In this document: piece after piece, positions 1 through 8,465 of the stretch
Position numbering within the stretch: the stretch's first letter is position 1
How the letters are laid out: every line of letters begins with the position of its first letter
Assembly: GCF_018860635.1 (NCBI RefSeq)
Contig: NZ_JAHKPT010000028.1
Location: forward strand, 313-47,646
DNA length: 47,334 nucleotides
Source of the DNA: Aliiglaciecola lipolytica
GTDB lineage: Bacteria; Pseudomonadota; Gammaproteobacteria; Enterobacterales; Alteromonadaceae
Direction of reading: 5' to 3'
Notes under the pieces: model-generated
Databases searched by the model: none
Told to the model about the DNA's origin: nothing
What the model saw: only the letters and a program-made list of their open reading frames with translations
Made by a program: the position numbers and the translations under genes

Positions 1-9
1 GTTTCTCTT

Positions 10-78
10 GTAGGCGGTTGCTTTAGCCCCGCGCTATCATCCGACCTAAATATTTCCATGGGATAAATCCCATGCTAC
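10..78. repeat. REP-like doublet at window edge
   Basis: A GTAG-headed imperfect palindrome (GGCGGTTGCTTTAGCCCCGC, from about 14) is followed by a second palindrome, CATGGGATAAATCCCATG, ending in CTAC. The head-to-head GTAG ... CTAC arrangement is the same as in the larger arrays at 5754-6195 and 44572-45326, though the second palindrome is a variant core. It lies just upstream of the secreted thioredoxin-fold gene. Confidence 0.7.
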
Positions 79-118
79 ATTGTTATGTTTGCGAACATAC
101 TTTAAAAGGAAACCTACT

Positions 119-748
119 ATGCGATCCGCTTACCTAATCGGCTTGTTTCTTACGCTTTTTGCAACACAGCTGTTTGCCTTAGACCGAACTTTAATCGCGG
201 AATCCCCTGAAGATGTAACTCCCTTATTAAATGGCCAAACTATTCCCAATGTGACACTGCGCACTGCGACTGGTGCGCCGGTTAGTTTGCAGGCGATGAT
301 TATGCAAAAACCGACGATTATATTGTTCTATCGTGGGGGATGGTGTCCCTATTGCAGCCGTCAATTAGCAGAGCTCAAAGATATCGAGCAACCTTTGGTT
401 GATTTAGGTTATCAAATATTAGCAATATCGCCCGAATCACCAACACGTTTACAAGAGCAAAAACTAGAAACTGAATTTGCCGTGCAGTTGTTATCAGACG
501 AAAGTTTACAGGCCATCAAAGGGGTTGGAATTGGTTTTTATGTACCTGCGGAAACAAAATCTAGATACAAAGAGAAAAACAACATAGTGTTAACCGAAGA
601 TGCGGACAGTGAACGGGCGGTATTGCCGGCTCCTTCAGTGTTTATTACCGACAAAACAGGCTTAATCAAATTCAACTATGTTAATCCAAACTTTAAAGTA
701 AGACCTTCTGCAGAGCTGCTTTTACAAGCAGCCAAACTAAGTTTGTAA
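119..748 (+). CDS. secreted AhpC/TSA-type thioredoxin-fold protein
   Basis: A 209-residue protein with an N-terminal signal peptide (hydrophobic run LIGLFLTLFATQLFA) and a thioredoxin/peroxiredoxin-like fold. The active-site-like motif GGWCPYCSRQL has a CxxC pair, and the downstream ILAISPESPTR segment is typical of AhpC/TSA-type redoxins. It is probably a periplasmic thiol peroxidase or thiol-disulfide protein; the substrate cannot be read from sequence. I chose the ATG at 119 because AAAAGGA lies just upstream and the signal peptide starts there; the longer ORF from position 80 adds an implausible charged leader. It converges with the MscS gene and shares the hairpin between them. Confidence 0.8.
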   Translation: MRSAYLIGLFLTLFATQLFALDRTLIAESPEDVTPLLNGQTIPNVTLRTATGAPVSLQAMIMQKPTIILFYRGGWCPYCSRQLAELKDIEQPLVDLGYQILAISPESPTRLQEQKLETEFAVQLLSDESLQAIKGVGIGFYVPAETKSRYKEKNNIVLTEDADSERAVLPAPSVFITDKTGLIKFNYVNPNFKVRPSAELLLQAAKLSL

Positions 749-764
749 TTACTTACTTAAGTTG

Positions 765-801
765 TGAGCCCTTTCAAACAATTAAAATTGAACAGGGCTC
801 A
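765..801. terminator. bidirectional hairpin between convergent genes
   Basis: TGAGCCCT (765-772) pairs perfectly with AGGGCTCA (794-801), and TTCAA/TTGAA inside extends the stem past one bulged base. It lies between the convergent thioredoxin-fold gene and the MscS gene, where a shared terminator is expected. T-richness on either side is moderate. Confidence 0.65.
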
Positions 802-809
802 GTTATTCT

Positions 810-2132
810 CTAATTTGAACTTTTGACACTGAATGTCTCTTCGTTGAGGATCCGAACTTCACGTTGAGGGAATGGTATTTCAATGCCATTTTCTCTAAGG
901 GTTTCAAAGATTATTAACATCAAATCCCCGCCAACGCGATTTTTGCCATCATCAATGCCCTCCATCCAGAATTCCACAAACATGTTTACCCCAGAGTCCC
1001 CGAAACTATCAATTTCACAATCTGGGCGTTCTTCAAATGGTACGTCCGGGCCGCTGATGACAGAAGGGTGTTCGGCCACCGCCACTTTAATAAACTCTAC
1101 CATCGAGCGTATGTCTGTTGCGTATGGCACTGAAAAATCTACTCGATAACGCTGCTTAGGATCTTTATGAGTCCAATTGACCATTAAATTGGAAATGAAT
1201 TTTTCATTGGGTACCAGAATGTCTTTGCCGTCGTAGGTTTCTAGAACCGTGTATCGCATTCTGAACTCACGGACGAATCCTTTACTGCCGTCATCCATTT
1301 CCACAAAATCGCCAACGGTTAACGAGCGATCTAGCAAAATGATAATGCCTGAAATAAAGTTCGAAGCGATGGATTGTAAACCTAAACCCAACCCTACACC
1401 GACGGCGCCACCAAACACGGCAAGCGCAGTTAGATTAATGCCCATCACATTTAACAATAACAGTGCAATAATGCAAAATACCGCGACCTCAAAGAGTTTC
1501 GAAAAAACTTCTCTAGTACGAATATCTATCGATTCTTGTTTACGAATGATGTCTTTGCCAAAGCTATTAGATGCGCGTCCAAGCCAAAATAGCACTGCAC
1601 CGAAAATCAGCACTCTTACCACGCCGTATGCGGTGATATTAACGTTACCTAAGGTAAGAGATATGTCTTCCAGTGCAACAATAACAGTGCTAAGTGAGCC
1701 GGTTAAATGCAGCAGTAAAATCGGTAATCCCACCCACTTGAATAGTTTCGCGGCGATAGTATTTACAACCAACACGCGAATCATTGAGTAATAGAAAAGT
1801 AAAACCGCAATGGTCAAGGCTGTATCCAAAAGCCATGTTGAAAAGCCTGCATTGTGGACTGTTTCGATAATCACTTTTAAGGTAATCAATGCAATCAATG
1901 GATAAACCAAATAACCCACTCGATAGGCGAGTTTACGCATAGGGTGAGCGCTTGAGTCTGGTTCGTAGTGAGTTAGTCCTACCGCATTTCGTATTTTGCG
2001 AGCCAACCAAAAAGCCAATAAGTAGACAAACAGCACTATGGAAACTTGAGCATAAGTATTTGGGTTGGTTAAAGTGCTAAGAATAACTAACCATAATTGA
2101 TCAGCTTGGGTGGAAATGGTTTCTAGGTTCAT
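810..2132 (-). CDS. MscS-family mechanosensitive channel
   Basis: A 440-residue inner-membrane protein. The N-terminal half has several hydrophobic helices. The MscS pore-lining helix and beta domain follow: the Gly/Ala-rich GGAVGVGLGLGLQSIASNF segment around residues 240-260, then LLDRSLTVGDFVEM and a soluble C-terminal domain containing ILVPNEKFISNLMVNW. This is the small-conductance channel family that opens under hypo-osmotic membrane tension and releases solutes. It is longer than E. coli MscS (286 residues), with extra N-terminal helices. It is transcribed alone, divergent from recG. Confidence 0.9.
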   Translation of the reverse strand: MNLETISTQADQLWLVILSTLTNPNTYAQVSIVLFVYLLAFWLARKIRNAVGLTHYEPDSSAHPMRKLAYRVGYLVYPLIALITLKVIIETVHNAGFSTWLLDTALTIAVLLFYYSMIRVLVVNTIAAKLFKWVGLPILLLHLTGSLSTVIVALEDISLTLGNVNITAYGVVRVLIFGAVLFWLGRASNSFGKDIIRKQESIDIRTREVFSKLFEVAVFCIIALLLLNVMGINLTALAVFGGAVGVGLGLGLQSIASNFISGIIILLDRSLTVGDFVEMDDGSKGFVREFRMRYTVLETYDGKDILVPNEKFISNLMVNWTHKDPKQRYRVDFSVPYATDIRSMVEFIKVAVAEHPSVISGPDVPFEERPDCEIDSFGDSGVNMFVEFWMEGIDDGKNRVGGDLMLIIFETLRENGIEIPFPQREVRILNEETFSVKSSN

Positions 2133-2432
2133 ATCAATTCACATTTTCAAATTTCTAAACTTACTATGAACCAATACCGTCAATTCGTATAGTTGGTTCG
2201 GAATAATTGCACTAAGTATAGACTTGGTTTTTATCCAATTTCAGGTCGGTGTTCATGTTAAAAGCAATCTTAAGCGTGAAACTTCGTGTATTTTAGATAG
2301 GTTAAAAGCCTTTAAATATCAGCGGGCAGGGGCTTTGTCCAAGGTTTTGTATTTTTAGCCTTCAGAATAGTTGTATTCTGCTGGCTGTAAGGCAAAATAA
2401 CAGGTTGTTTCGTTCTGAATAAAAAGGCTCAG
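2133..2432. other. mscS-recG divergent intergenic region with leader hairpin
   Basis: This 300-base region must hold divergent promoters. The only clear structure is a hairpin at 2357-2386: AGCC, then CAGAATA (2363-2369), a GTTG loop, TATTCTG (2374-2380), then GGCT. It lies about 50 bases ahead of the recG start and has no downstream T-run on the + strand, so a recG leader structure fits better than a terminator. I see no other feature. Confidence 0.4.
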
Positions 2433-4508
2433 ATGCAATCTCTGGCAATAACAAAATTAACCGAATTAAAAGGTGTAGGCAGCAAAGTTGCTGAAAAGCT
2501 CGAAAAAATTGGGTTAGTTACCATTCAGGACATGCTGTTCCATTTGCCCCTTCGTTACGAAGATCGCACGCGTATCTACCCCATTGGCGATTTGCAGCCC
2601 TTTTTGCACACAAGCATTGAAGGGGAAGTAATGTCTTGTGATGTGCAATTTGGCCGAAAACGGATGTTGGTGGTGCGAGTAAGTGACAATACTGGCACCC
2701 TTACCTTACGCTTTTTCCATTTCTCGGCAGCACAAAAAAACAGTTTAGAAAAAGGCACCACGATTCGTGCTTTCGGCGAAGTGCGGGCAGGCAAATTCGG
2801 CTTAGAAATGATGCATCCTGAATATCGCGTTAAACGTGATGAATCCGTCAGCGAGTTGGAAGAATCACTTACTCCAGTGTATCCCACCACCGAAGGCGTA
2901 AAGCAAATCACTCTACGCAATCTTAGTGAGCAAGCTTTAACTAAACTGAAACAGGGTGGTCTAGCGGAACTGTTGCCTGATAATCTTTACGTGGCACAAA
3001 TTAGCCTAGTCGATGCGCTATCGCTCGTCCATAGGCCGCCTCCCGATGTCGCCTTGTCGCTATTAGAGGAAGGCAAACATCCAGCTCAGCAACGCTTGAT
3101 CATCGAAGAACTACTAGCTCACCATTTAAGCGTTTTAAAGGTTCGCCAACAAAGTAAGCGCCAACAAACTTTTTCGATTCCGATTTCTACAGCGTTAATC
3201 GACCAGTTTTTAGGAAACTTACCCTTTACTCCAACCAACGCACAATCCCGTGTGGTAGATGAAATTCAGCATGATATGCAACAAGACTCGCCAATGATGC
3301 GGTTAGTCCAGGGAGATGTGGGCTCTGGTAAAACATTGGTGGCGGCAATGGCAGCTTTGTCTGCTATAGGTGCAGGTTTCCAAGTGGTAATGATGGCACC
3401 CACTGAGCTGCTGGCAGAACAACATGCCAATAACTTTAGTGATTGGCTTTCACCGCTTAATATTCGAATTGGTTGGCTGGCCGGTAAGTTAAAAGGTAAA
3501 GCCAGAGAATCGGTATTAACTGAACTGAAAAATGGTCAGATTGATATGCTCATAGGTACTCATGCGGTTTTCCAAGAAGCGGTTGAGTATCATAAACTTG
3601 CCTTAGTTATTGTCGATGAACAACATAGATTTGGTGTGCACCAGCGTTTGGCGTTACGAGAGAAAGGCGAGCTACAGGGGGCGTTTCCCCATCAACTGAT
3701 TATGACCGCAACCCCTATTCCACGAACCTTAGCGATGACAGCGTATGCGGATCTTGATACCTCGATAATTGATGAGCTACCCCCAGGGCGCACGCCAATC
3801 ACCACAGTTGTGTTACCCGATACGCGGCGAGGTGAAGTGATTGAAAGAGTGCGCAACGCTGCAGTTAACCAGAAGCGTCAAACTTATTGGGTCTGTACTC
3901 TTATTGATGAGTCAGAAGTGTTGCAGTGTCAGGCCGCAGAAGACACAGCTATTGCCCTGCATACCGCTTTACCCGAATTAAAGGTAGGACTGGTTCATGG
4001 CCGCCTGAAATCGCAAGAAAAACAGCAAATCATGGAGCAATTTAAGCAAGGTGAATTGGACTTATTAGTGGCCACAACCGTAATAGAAGTGGGGGTCGAT
4101 GTACCTAATGCTAGTTTAATGATTATTGAAAACCCCGAGCGGCTTGGCTTAGCACAATTACACCAGTTGCGAGGGCGAGTAGGGCGGGGCTCAGTGGAAA
4201 GTCATTGTGTGTTGATGTATCAAAGTCCATTGTCGAAAACCGCGAGCAAACGGTTAAAAGTGTTGCGTGAATCCCATGATGGTTTTTATATTGCGCAACA
4301 AGACCTTGAAATACGAGGGCCGGGGGAGTTGCTTGGTACTAAGCAAACTGGATTGGCGGATCTCAGAATTGCTGATTTAATTAGAGATGCCGAACTCATC
4401 CCTCAAGTTCAAAATATTGCTTCTCATATGTGGCAACATTATCCGTCAAAATCTCAAGCCATCATTAATCGCTGGCTAGGACATAAAGAGCGTTATGGCC
4501 ATGCTTAA
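2433..4508 (+). CDS. recG: ATP-dependent DNA helicase RecG
   Basis: A full-length 691-residue RecG, the branched-DNA translocase that regresses stalled replication forks and processes Holliday junctions. Domains in order: N-terminal wedge/OB domain (HLPLRYEDRTRIYPIGDL near residue 40), helicase domain 1 with Walker A QGDVGSGKT, DEQH box (VIVDEQHRFGVHQR) and motif III TATPIPRTLAMTAY, then helicase domain 2 with VATTVIEVGVDVPNA and QLHQLRGRVGRG. The C-terminal RecG segment is intact. It overlaps rsmJ by 14 bases, so the two are probably co-transcribed. Confidence 0.97.
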   Translation: MQSLAITKLTELKGVGSKVAEKLEKIGLVTIQDMLFHLPLRYEDRTRIYPIGDLQPFLHTSIEGEVMSCDVQFGRKRMLVVRVSDNTGTLTLRFFHFSAAQKNSLEKGTTIRAFGEVRAGKFGLEMMHPEYRVKRDESVSELEESLTPVYPTTEGVKQITLRNLSEQALTKLKQGGLAELLPDNLYVAQISLVDALSLVHRPPPDVALSLLEEGKHPAQQRLIIEELLAHHLSVLKVRQQSKRQQTFSIPISTALIDQFLGNLPFTPTNAQSRVVDEIQHDMQQDSPMMRLVQGDVGSGKTLVAAMAALSAIGAGFQVVMMAPTELLAEQHANNFSDWLSPLNIRIGWLAGKLKGKARESVLTELKNGQIDMLIGTHAVFQEAVEYHKLALVIVDEQHRFGVHQRLALREKGELQGAFPHQLIMTATPIPRTLAMTAYADLDTSIIDELPPGRTPITTVVLPDTRRGEVIERVRNAAVNQKRQTYWVCTLIDESEVLQCQAAEDTAIALHTALPELKVGLVHGRLKSQEKQQIMEQFKQGELDLLVATTVIEVGVDVPNASLMIIENPERLGLAQLHQLRGRVGRGSVESHCVLMYQSPLSKTASKRLKVLRESHDGFYIAQQDLEIRGPGELLGTKQTGLADLRIADLIRDAELIPQVQNIASHMWQHYPSKSQAIINRWLGHKERYGHA

Positions 4509-5265
4509 GCTAATATTAACTGAACCGGAAAATCCACAATTACAGGAACAAGCTGTTATTTGGCAAACAAACTGGGGATTGGAAATTGATAATCAGCAAA
4601 CTCAGGGATTAGCGCTAGTATTAGATCAACACTATTTGGCCCTTAAACAGTTGGATGAACCCAAATTGGGCGCGGTGTTTGTAGACTTTGCATCTGATGT
4701 ATTGACCTTCAGACGACAACAAACCAGTGTTAAAAAAGAATCCATAGCAAAGGCTGTGGGCATCAAAGGAAATGTTTTTCCGCGGATTTTAGATGCAACC
4801 GCTGGTTTAGGCCGAGATGCATTTATATTGGCAAGCTTTGGTTGCCACGTAGATATGATTGAACGATCCAAAGAAGTAGCTGCCTTATTAGAAGATGGTT
4901 TGCAGCGAGCTAAATCTCAACCACTGGTGAGTGATTGGCTACCGCAACGAATGACTCTTTTGCGCGGCACAGCGACGGAAATTATGGCGAGTTGGCAAAA
5001 TACACAACCGGATGTGGTGTATTTGGACCCTATGTTTCCCCATCGCAAAAAATCGGCGCTAGTGAAAAAAGAAATGCGCTTGTTCCAAACGTTGCTGGGA
5101 GTCGATGAAGATGCGGATGACTTACTCGAACCTGCGCTAAAATTAGCAAAACAACGAGTTGTGGTAAAAAGGCCAGATACGGCTCCTTACCTAAATGATA
5201 AACAACCTAATATGTCGATTAAAGGCAAAAAGCTTCGCTTTGATGTCTATTTGACCAACCTATAG
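4495..5265 (+). CDS. rsmJ: 16S rRNA (guanine1516-N2)-methyltransferase RsmJ
   Basis: A 256-residue SAM-dependent methyltransferase matching RsmJ (YhiQ), which methylates G1516 of 16S rRNA. The SAM-binding motif is ILDATAGLGRDAFILASFG, with the acidic MIERSKEVAALLEDG strand after it, and the catalytic-type motif VYLDPMFPHRKKSA. An alternative ATG at 4501 would remove two residues. It overlaps the recG end and is followed 18 bases later by the peroxiredoxin gene. rsmJ is itself a known Tn7-like attachment gene in other genomes (from memory), but the transposon here uses yhiN instead. Confidence 0.95.
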   Translation: MAMLKLILTEPENPQLQEQAVIWQTNWGLEIDNQQTQGLALVLDQHYLALKQLDEPKLGAVFVDFASDVLTFRRQQTSVKKESIAKAVGIKGNVFPRILDATAGLGRDAFILASFGCHVDMIERSKEVAALLEDGLQRAKSQPLVSDWLPQRMTLLRGTATEIMASWQNTQPDVVYLDPMFPHRKKSALVKKEMRLFQTLLGVDEDADDLLEPALKLAKQRVVVKRPDTAPYLNDKQPNMSIKGKKLRFDVYLTNL

Positions 5266-5283
5266 AATTAATTGGAGAACATT

Positions 5284-5757
5284 ATGATTAGTAAAGGCAG
5301 TGAGTTACCAGAAGCAAATGTCACAGCAAGAATTAATGGTGAAATGAAAACATTCACAACCACAGACCTTTTCGCTGACAAAAAGGTTGTTTTGTTTGCT
5401 GTGCCTGGTGCATTCACACCAACTTGTTCACAAGCACATTTACCTGGTTATGTGACACTAGCCGATAAAATCAAAGCCAAAGGCGTCGACACTATTATTT
5501 GTTTATCAGTAAACGATGCCTTCGTGATGGAAGCTTGGGGTAAACAACACAATGCCGACGAGATTTTAATGTTAGCCGATGGCGATGGTAATTTTACCAG
5601 TGCAATCGGTATGAACATCGACACCGGCACATTTGGTGGCGTCCGTTCGTGTCGTTATAGCATGTTGGTCGAAGATGGCGTTATCAAAGTAGCAAATATT
5701 GAAGAACCAGGCACATTCGAAGTTAGTGATGCCGAGACAATGTTGAAGTCTCTGTAG
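5284..5757 (+). CDS. Prx5-type peroxiredoxin (redoxin family)
   Basis: A 157-residue cytosolic peroxiredoxin of the Prx5/AhpE-like redoxin group. The peroxidatic cysteine motif PGAFTPTCSQAHLPGY is intact, and the C-terminal RSCRYSML segment fits the family. It reduces hydrogen peroxide and alkyl peroxides using a thiol donor. There is no fused glutaredoxin domain. I chose the ATG at 5284 because GGAGAAC directly precedes it; the longer ORF begins at a TTG. The TAG stop codon coincides with the GTAG head of the first REP element of the array that follows. Confidence 0.93.
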   Translation: MISKGSELPEANVTARINGEMKTFTTTDLFADKKVVLFAVPGAFTPTCSQAHLPGYVTLADKIKAKGVDTIICLSVNDAFVMEAWGKQHNADEILMLADGDGNFTSAIGMNIDTGTFGGVRSCRYSMLVEDGVIKVANIEEPGTFEVSDAETMLKSL

Positions 5758-6195
5758 GCCGGTGCTTTAACCCCGCGGTTCGGTATTTTTCCACGGCCTA
5801 AAGGCCGTGCAACAGGTGGACGTTCTTGCAGGCGGGTGCTTTAGCCCCGCGGTTCGGTATTTTTCCACGGCCTAAAGGCCGTGCTACGAGAATGTTTTTT
5901 GTAGGCGGGTGTTTTAACCCCGCGGTAGGTGGACGTTCTTGTAGGCGGGTGCTTTAACCCCGCGGTTCGGTATTTTTCCATGGCCTGAAGGCCATGCTAC
6001 GGGAATGTTCTTGTAGGCGGGTGCTTTAGCCCCACGGTAGGTGGACGTTTTTGTAGGCGGGTGCTTTAGCGCCGCGCTCTAGCATTAAGCTTTCATGGCC
6101 TGAAGGCCATGCTACAGGTGGTTGTTCTTGTAGGCGGGTGTTTTAACCCCGCGCTCTAGCATTAAGCTTTCATGGCCTAAAGACCATGCTACGGG
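5754..6195. repeat. REP-like array (7 A-type, 5 B-type palindromes)
   Basis: Two palindrome families alternate. Type A is GTAG plus GCGGGTGCTTTAGCCCCGC, seven copies in + orientation. Type B is CATGGCCTGAAGGCCATG followed by CTAC, five copies inverted relative to A. An A followed by an inverted B across a short linker (TTCGGTATTTTTC or TCTAGCATTAAGCTTT) forms a REP doublet, with the GTAG tetranucleotide outermost as in REP/BIME elements. B stems show compensated changes (TGGCC..GGCCA against CGGCC..GGCCG). The array starts exactly on the peroxiredoxin stop codon and ends about 125 bases before yhiN. Confidence 0.85.
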
Positions 6196-6320
6196 GGTAT
6201 TGTCCTCTGCCGGATAAATCCCGTGCCACACCTTCTTGGAAACGATATAATGCCCCTCAACAATTTGCGTAGATATTTCTAATCGCTCAAATTTCATCAC
6301 ACACAAAAACAGAGTATATA

Positions 6321-7502
6321 TTGAAACAACTTGATGTCATTGTCATCGGCGCGGGTGCTGCCGGTTTATTTTGTGCAGCTGAGGCCGCTAAGCGCGGTCG
6401 GAAGGTACAGGTACTGGATCACGCTAAACGTATTGGTGGCAAAATATTGATGTCAGGGGGGGGGCGTTGTAACTTCACAAACATGTATGCCAGCCCCGAA
6501 AACTTTCTTTCAGACAATCCCCATTATTGTAAATCAGCCCTAAGTCGTTACACCCAATGGGACTTCATTGGGTTGGTCGCTGAATACGGAATCGCTTATC
6601 ACGAGAAAACTCTCGGGCAATTATTTTGTGATGATTCTGCCAAAGATATCCTCAATATGCTATTGCAAGAATGCGATAAGGCAGGGGCTGGGGTGACTAA
6701 TCAATGTGAAATTCTCGATATTGATAAAACATCCGATGGATTTACTTTGCAAACCAGCAAAGGTGAATATAGGTGCGAGTCGCTGGTGGTGGCCACCGGT
6801 GGCTTATCTATGCCGAAATTAGGCGCATCACCATTCGGCTTCAAAATAGCTGAACAGTTTGGTTTAAGCGTAAAACCAACGCGGGCTGGACTGGTTCCTT
6901 TCACGTTACACGAGCAAGACAAAAGCGTATTAGCCGAGTTAAGTGGCATTTCTTTAGACGCGCGAGCAAGCTGCAATAATACTAGTTTTAACGAAAATAT
7001 CTTATTCACCCATCGCGGTTTAAGCGGCCCAGCGGTGTTACAAATTTCATCGTTTTGGCATCCAGGTCAAGAGGTTGAGTTTGATTTGTTTCCCAACGGC
7101 GATTTACTCGAAGAATTGAACCAAAGCCAGCAACAGTCACCAGATAGTTTGTTAGCGACCGCGTTATCTAAGCACTTTCCAAAACGCTACGTACAGACGG
7201 CGTTACCCTATTTGGGATTACAAAATAAACCCCTTAAACAATTCCAAGGTAAGCAGCTTGAGCAAGTTTCCGCAGCCTTCCATCAATGGCAATTAAAACC
7301 CAATGGCACAGAGGGCTATCGAACAGCAGAAGTCACTTTGGGCGGCGTCGATACTAATCAACTATCGTCGAAAACCATGATGGCAAACGACATCGATGGC
7401 CTATTTTTTATCGGTGAAGTGGTCGATGTCACCGGTTGGCTTGGCGGCTATAATTTCCAATGGGCCTGGAGCAGCGCTTGGGTTGCTGGGCAAAATGTTT
7501 AA
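6321..7502 (+). CDS. yhiN: YhiN/HI0933-family flavoprotein
   Basis: A 393-residue NAD(P)/FAD-dependent oxidoreductase of the HI0933/YhiN family (biochemical role not well defined). The N-terminal FAD-binding motif VIVIGAGAAGLFCAAEAAKR is followed by GGKILMSGGGRCNFTN. The C-terminal signature GWLGGYNFQWAWSSAW is complete. Translation appears to start at TTG 6321, since the FAD motif begins at once and no in-frame ATG lies upstream. The stop codon TAA (7500-7502) lies two bases from the left tip of the Tn7-like element, so the gene is intact and its 3' end is the likely attachment site read by the element's TniQ/TnsD protein. yhiN is, from memory, a reported insertion gene for some Tn7-like elements. 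Confidence 0.92.
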   Translation: MKQLDVIVIGAGAAGLFCAAEAAKRGRKVQVLDHAKRIGGKILMSGGGRCNFTNMYASPENFLSDNPHYCKSALSRYTQWDFIGLVAEYGIAYHEKTLGQLFCDDSAKDILNMLLQECDKAGAGVTNQCEILDIDKTSDGFTLQTSKGEYRCESLVVATGGLSMPKLGASPFGFKIAEQFGLSVKPTRAGLVPFTLHEQDKSVLAELSGISLDARASCNNTSFNENILFTHRGLSGPAVLQISSFWHPGQEVEFDLFPNGDLLEELNQSQQQSPDSLLATALSKHFPKRYVQTALPYLGLQNKPLKQFQGKQLEQVSAAFHQWQLKPNGTEGYRTAEVTLGGVDTNQLSSKTMMANDIDGLFFIGEVVDVTGWLGGYNFQWAWSSAWVAGQNV

Positions 7503-7504
7503 AT

Positions 7505-7581
7505 TGTGGGCAGACAATAAAGTTTGTCCATAGACAATAAAGTTTGTCCACACTACTTAATATATACAATAAAGTTTGTCC
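7505..7581. repeat. transposon tns-proximal end with three TnsB-type sites
   Basis: Three copies of ACAATAAAGTTTGTCC start at 7514, 7534 and 7566. The first two are part of identical 19-base repeats (7512-7530 and 7532-7550) spaced 20 bp; the third is offset by 32 bp. The terminal eight bases TGTGGGCA match the Tn7 tip apart from the last. These are inferred binding sites for the TnsB transposase. Confidence 0.85.
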
Positions 7582-7640
7582 TTTCATCTGGCTTACTCTA
7601 TTCTACGATTAGTCATTAATTATTTAGCCGTGGCTTTTTT

Positions 7641-8465
7641 ATGGCAAGACGCAAGTTAGAAACATTTCCTGACTACAATCGAGCATTGAAAAACAAATAT
7701 GGGATTGGTGAGGGTGAATTTTATAAACCGTGGCTAAGAGTTCAAGATGTAACATCTAAAGGTGTGCGTTCTCAGATTCCAGGTATTAAATCGAAGCGAA
7801 AGCATCATTTCATGTCGTTGATCGAAACTGAGTTGTTTTATTTAGCTGAATTTAGTGATTCGGTTGTCGATATTAGGGAGCAATTCCCTCTTCTCCCCAT
7901 TAATTTATCAATAAAAATTGCTAAATCATTAGATATTAAACATCCGGCACATCCTGTAAGTAAAGAACCCATAGTAATCACTACCGATTTATTACTGACT
8001 CGAAAAATTAATAACGCAATCGTTTATGAAGCATTTTCAGTTAAACCTGAGGGTGACTCAGGTGATCTTCGGGTTATTGAAAAAATTGAAATAGAGCGCC
8101 TTTGGTGGGAACTATTGGGTGTTAAGTTCCACTATTACACTGGTAGCCAAGATACTGCTATTCAAAGTAAAAACATCAAATGGGCGACTCACAGTATACG
8201 TTCAGATATACCAACCTTTTCAGATAACTATATATCGGCAGGTTTACAGCTTATTCCGATAGGCAAGGTGTTTATTAAAGATATTTGCAATGACTTTATG
8301 AAGCATTTGGAGATTAAACCTGAAAATGCGTTAGAGCTATTAAGAAGCTTAATTGGTTATAAATATATAAGCGTCAATTTATCTAACCAATTAGAGCGTG
8401 ATGATATTATTGAAATTTATTCGAAAGCTGATTTTAATCAAGGTGTCGCGCTTGGAAATTCTTAG
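7641..8465 (+). CDS. tnsA: TnsA endonuclease-like transposase subunit
   Basis: A 274-residue TnsA, the restriction-endonuclease-fold subunit that nicks the 5' ends of Tn7-type elements so that transposition is cut-and-paste. The active-site pattern of Tn7 TnsA (E63, D114, K132) is matched by E62/E64 in SLIETELFYLAEF, D116 in VITTDLLLT and K135 in YEAFSVKP, so the nuclease looks functional. It is the first gene of the tns operon, 59 bases inside the last left-end TnsB site, which probably gives TnsB autoregulation as in other Tn7-like elements (inference). Its end overlaps tnsB. Confidence 0.92.
   Translation: MARRKLETFPDYNRALKNKYGIGEGEFYKPWLRVQDVTSKGVRSQIPGIKSKRKHHFMSLIETELFYLAEFSDSVVDIREQFPLLPINLSIKIAKSLDIKHPAHPVSKEPIVITTDLLLTRKINNAIVYEAFSVKPEGDSGDLRVIEKIEIERLWWELLGVKFHYYTGSQDTAIQSKNIKWATHSIRSDIPTFSDNYISAGLQLIPIGKVFIKDICNDFMKHLEIKPENALELLRSLIGYKYISVNLSNQLERDDIIEIYSKADFNQGVALGNS

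Noticed and set aside
883-1791. Plus-strand open frames across the MscS gene
   Set aside because: They are antisense shadows of a well-supported membrane channel gene, with low-complexity translations.
2357-2386. Terminator between mscS and recG
   Set aside because: The genes are divergent there, so no transcript ends at this point, and no T-run follows the stem on the + strand.
6112-6306. 64-codon open frame on the minus strand ahead of yhiN
   Set aside because: More than half lies inside REP palindromes and the translation has no domain-like pattern; it is a by-product of the repeat array.
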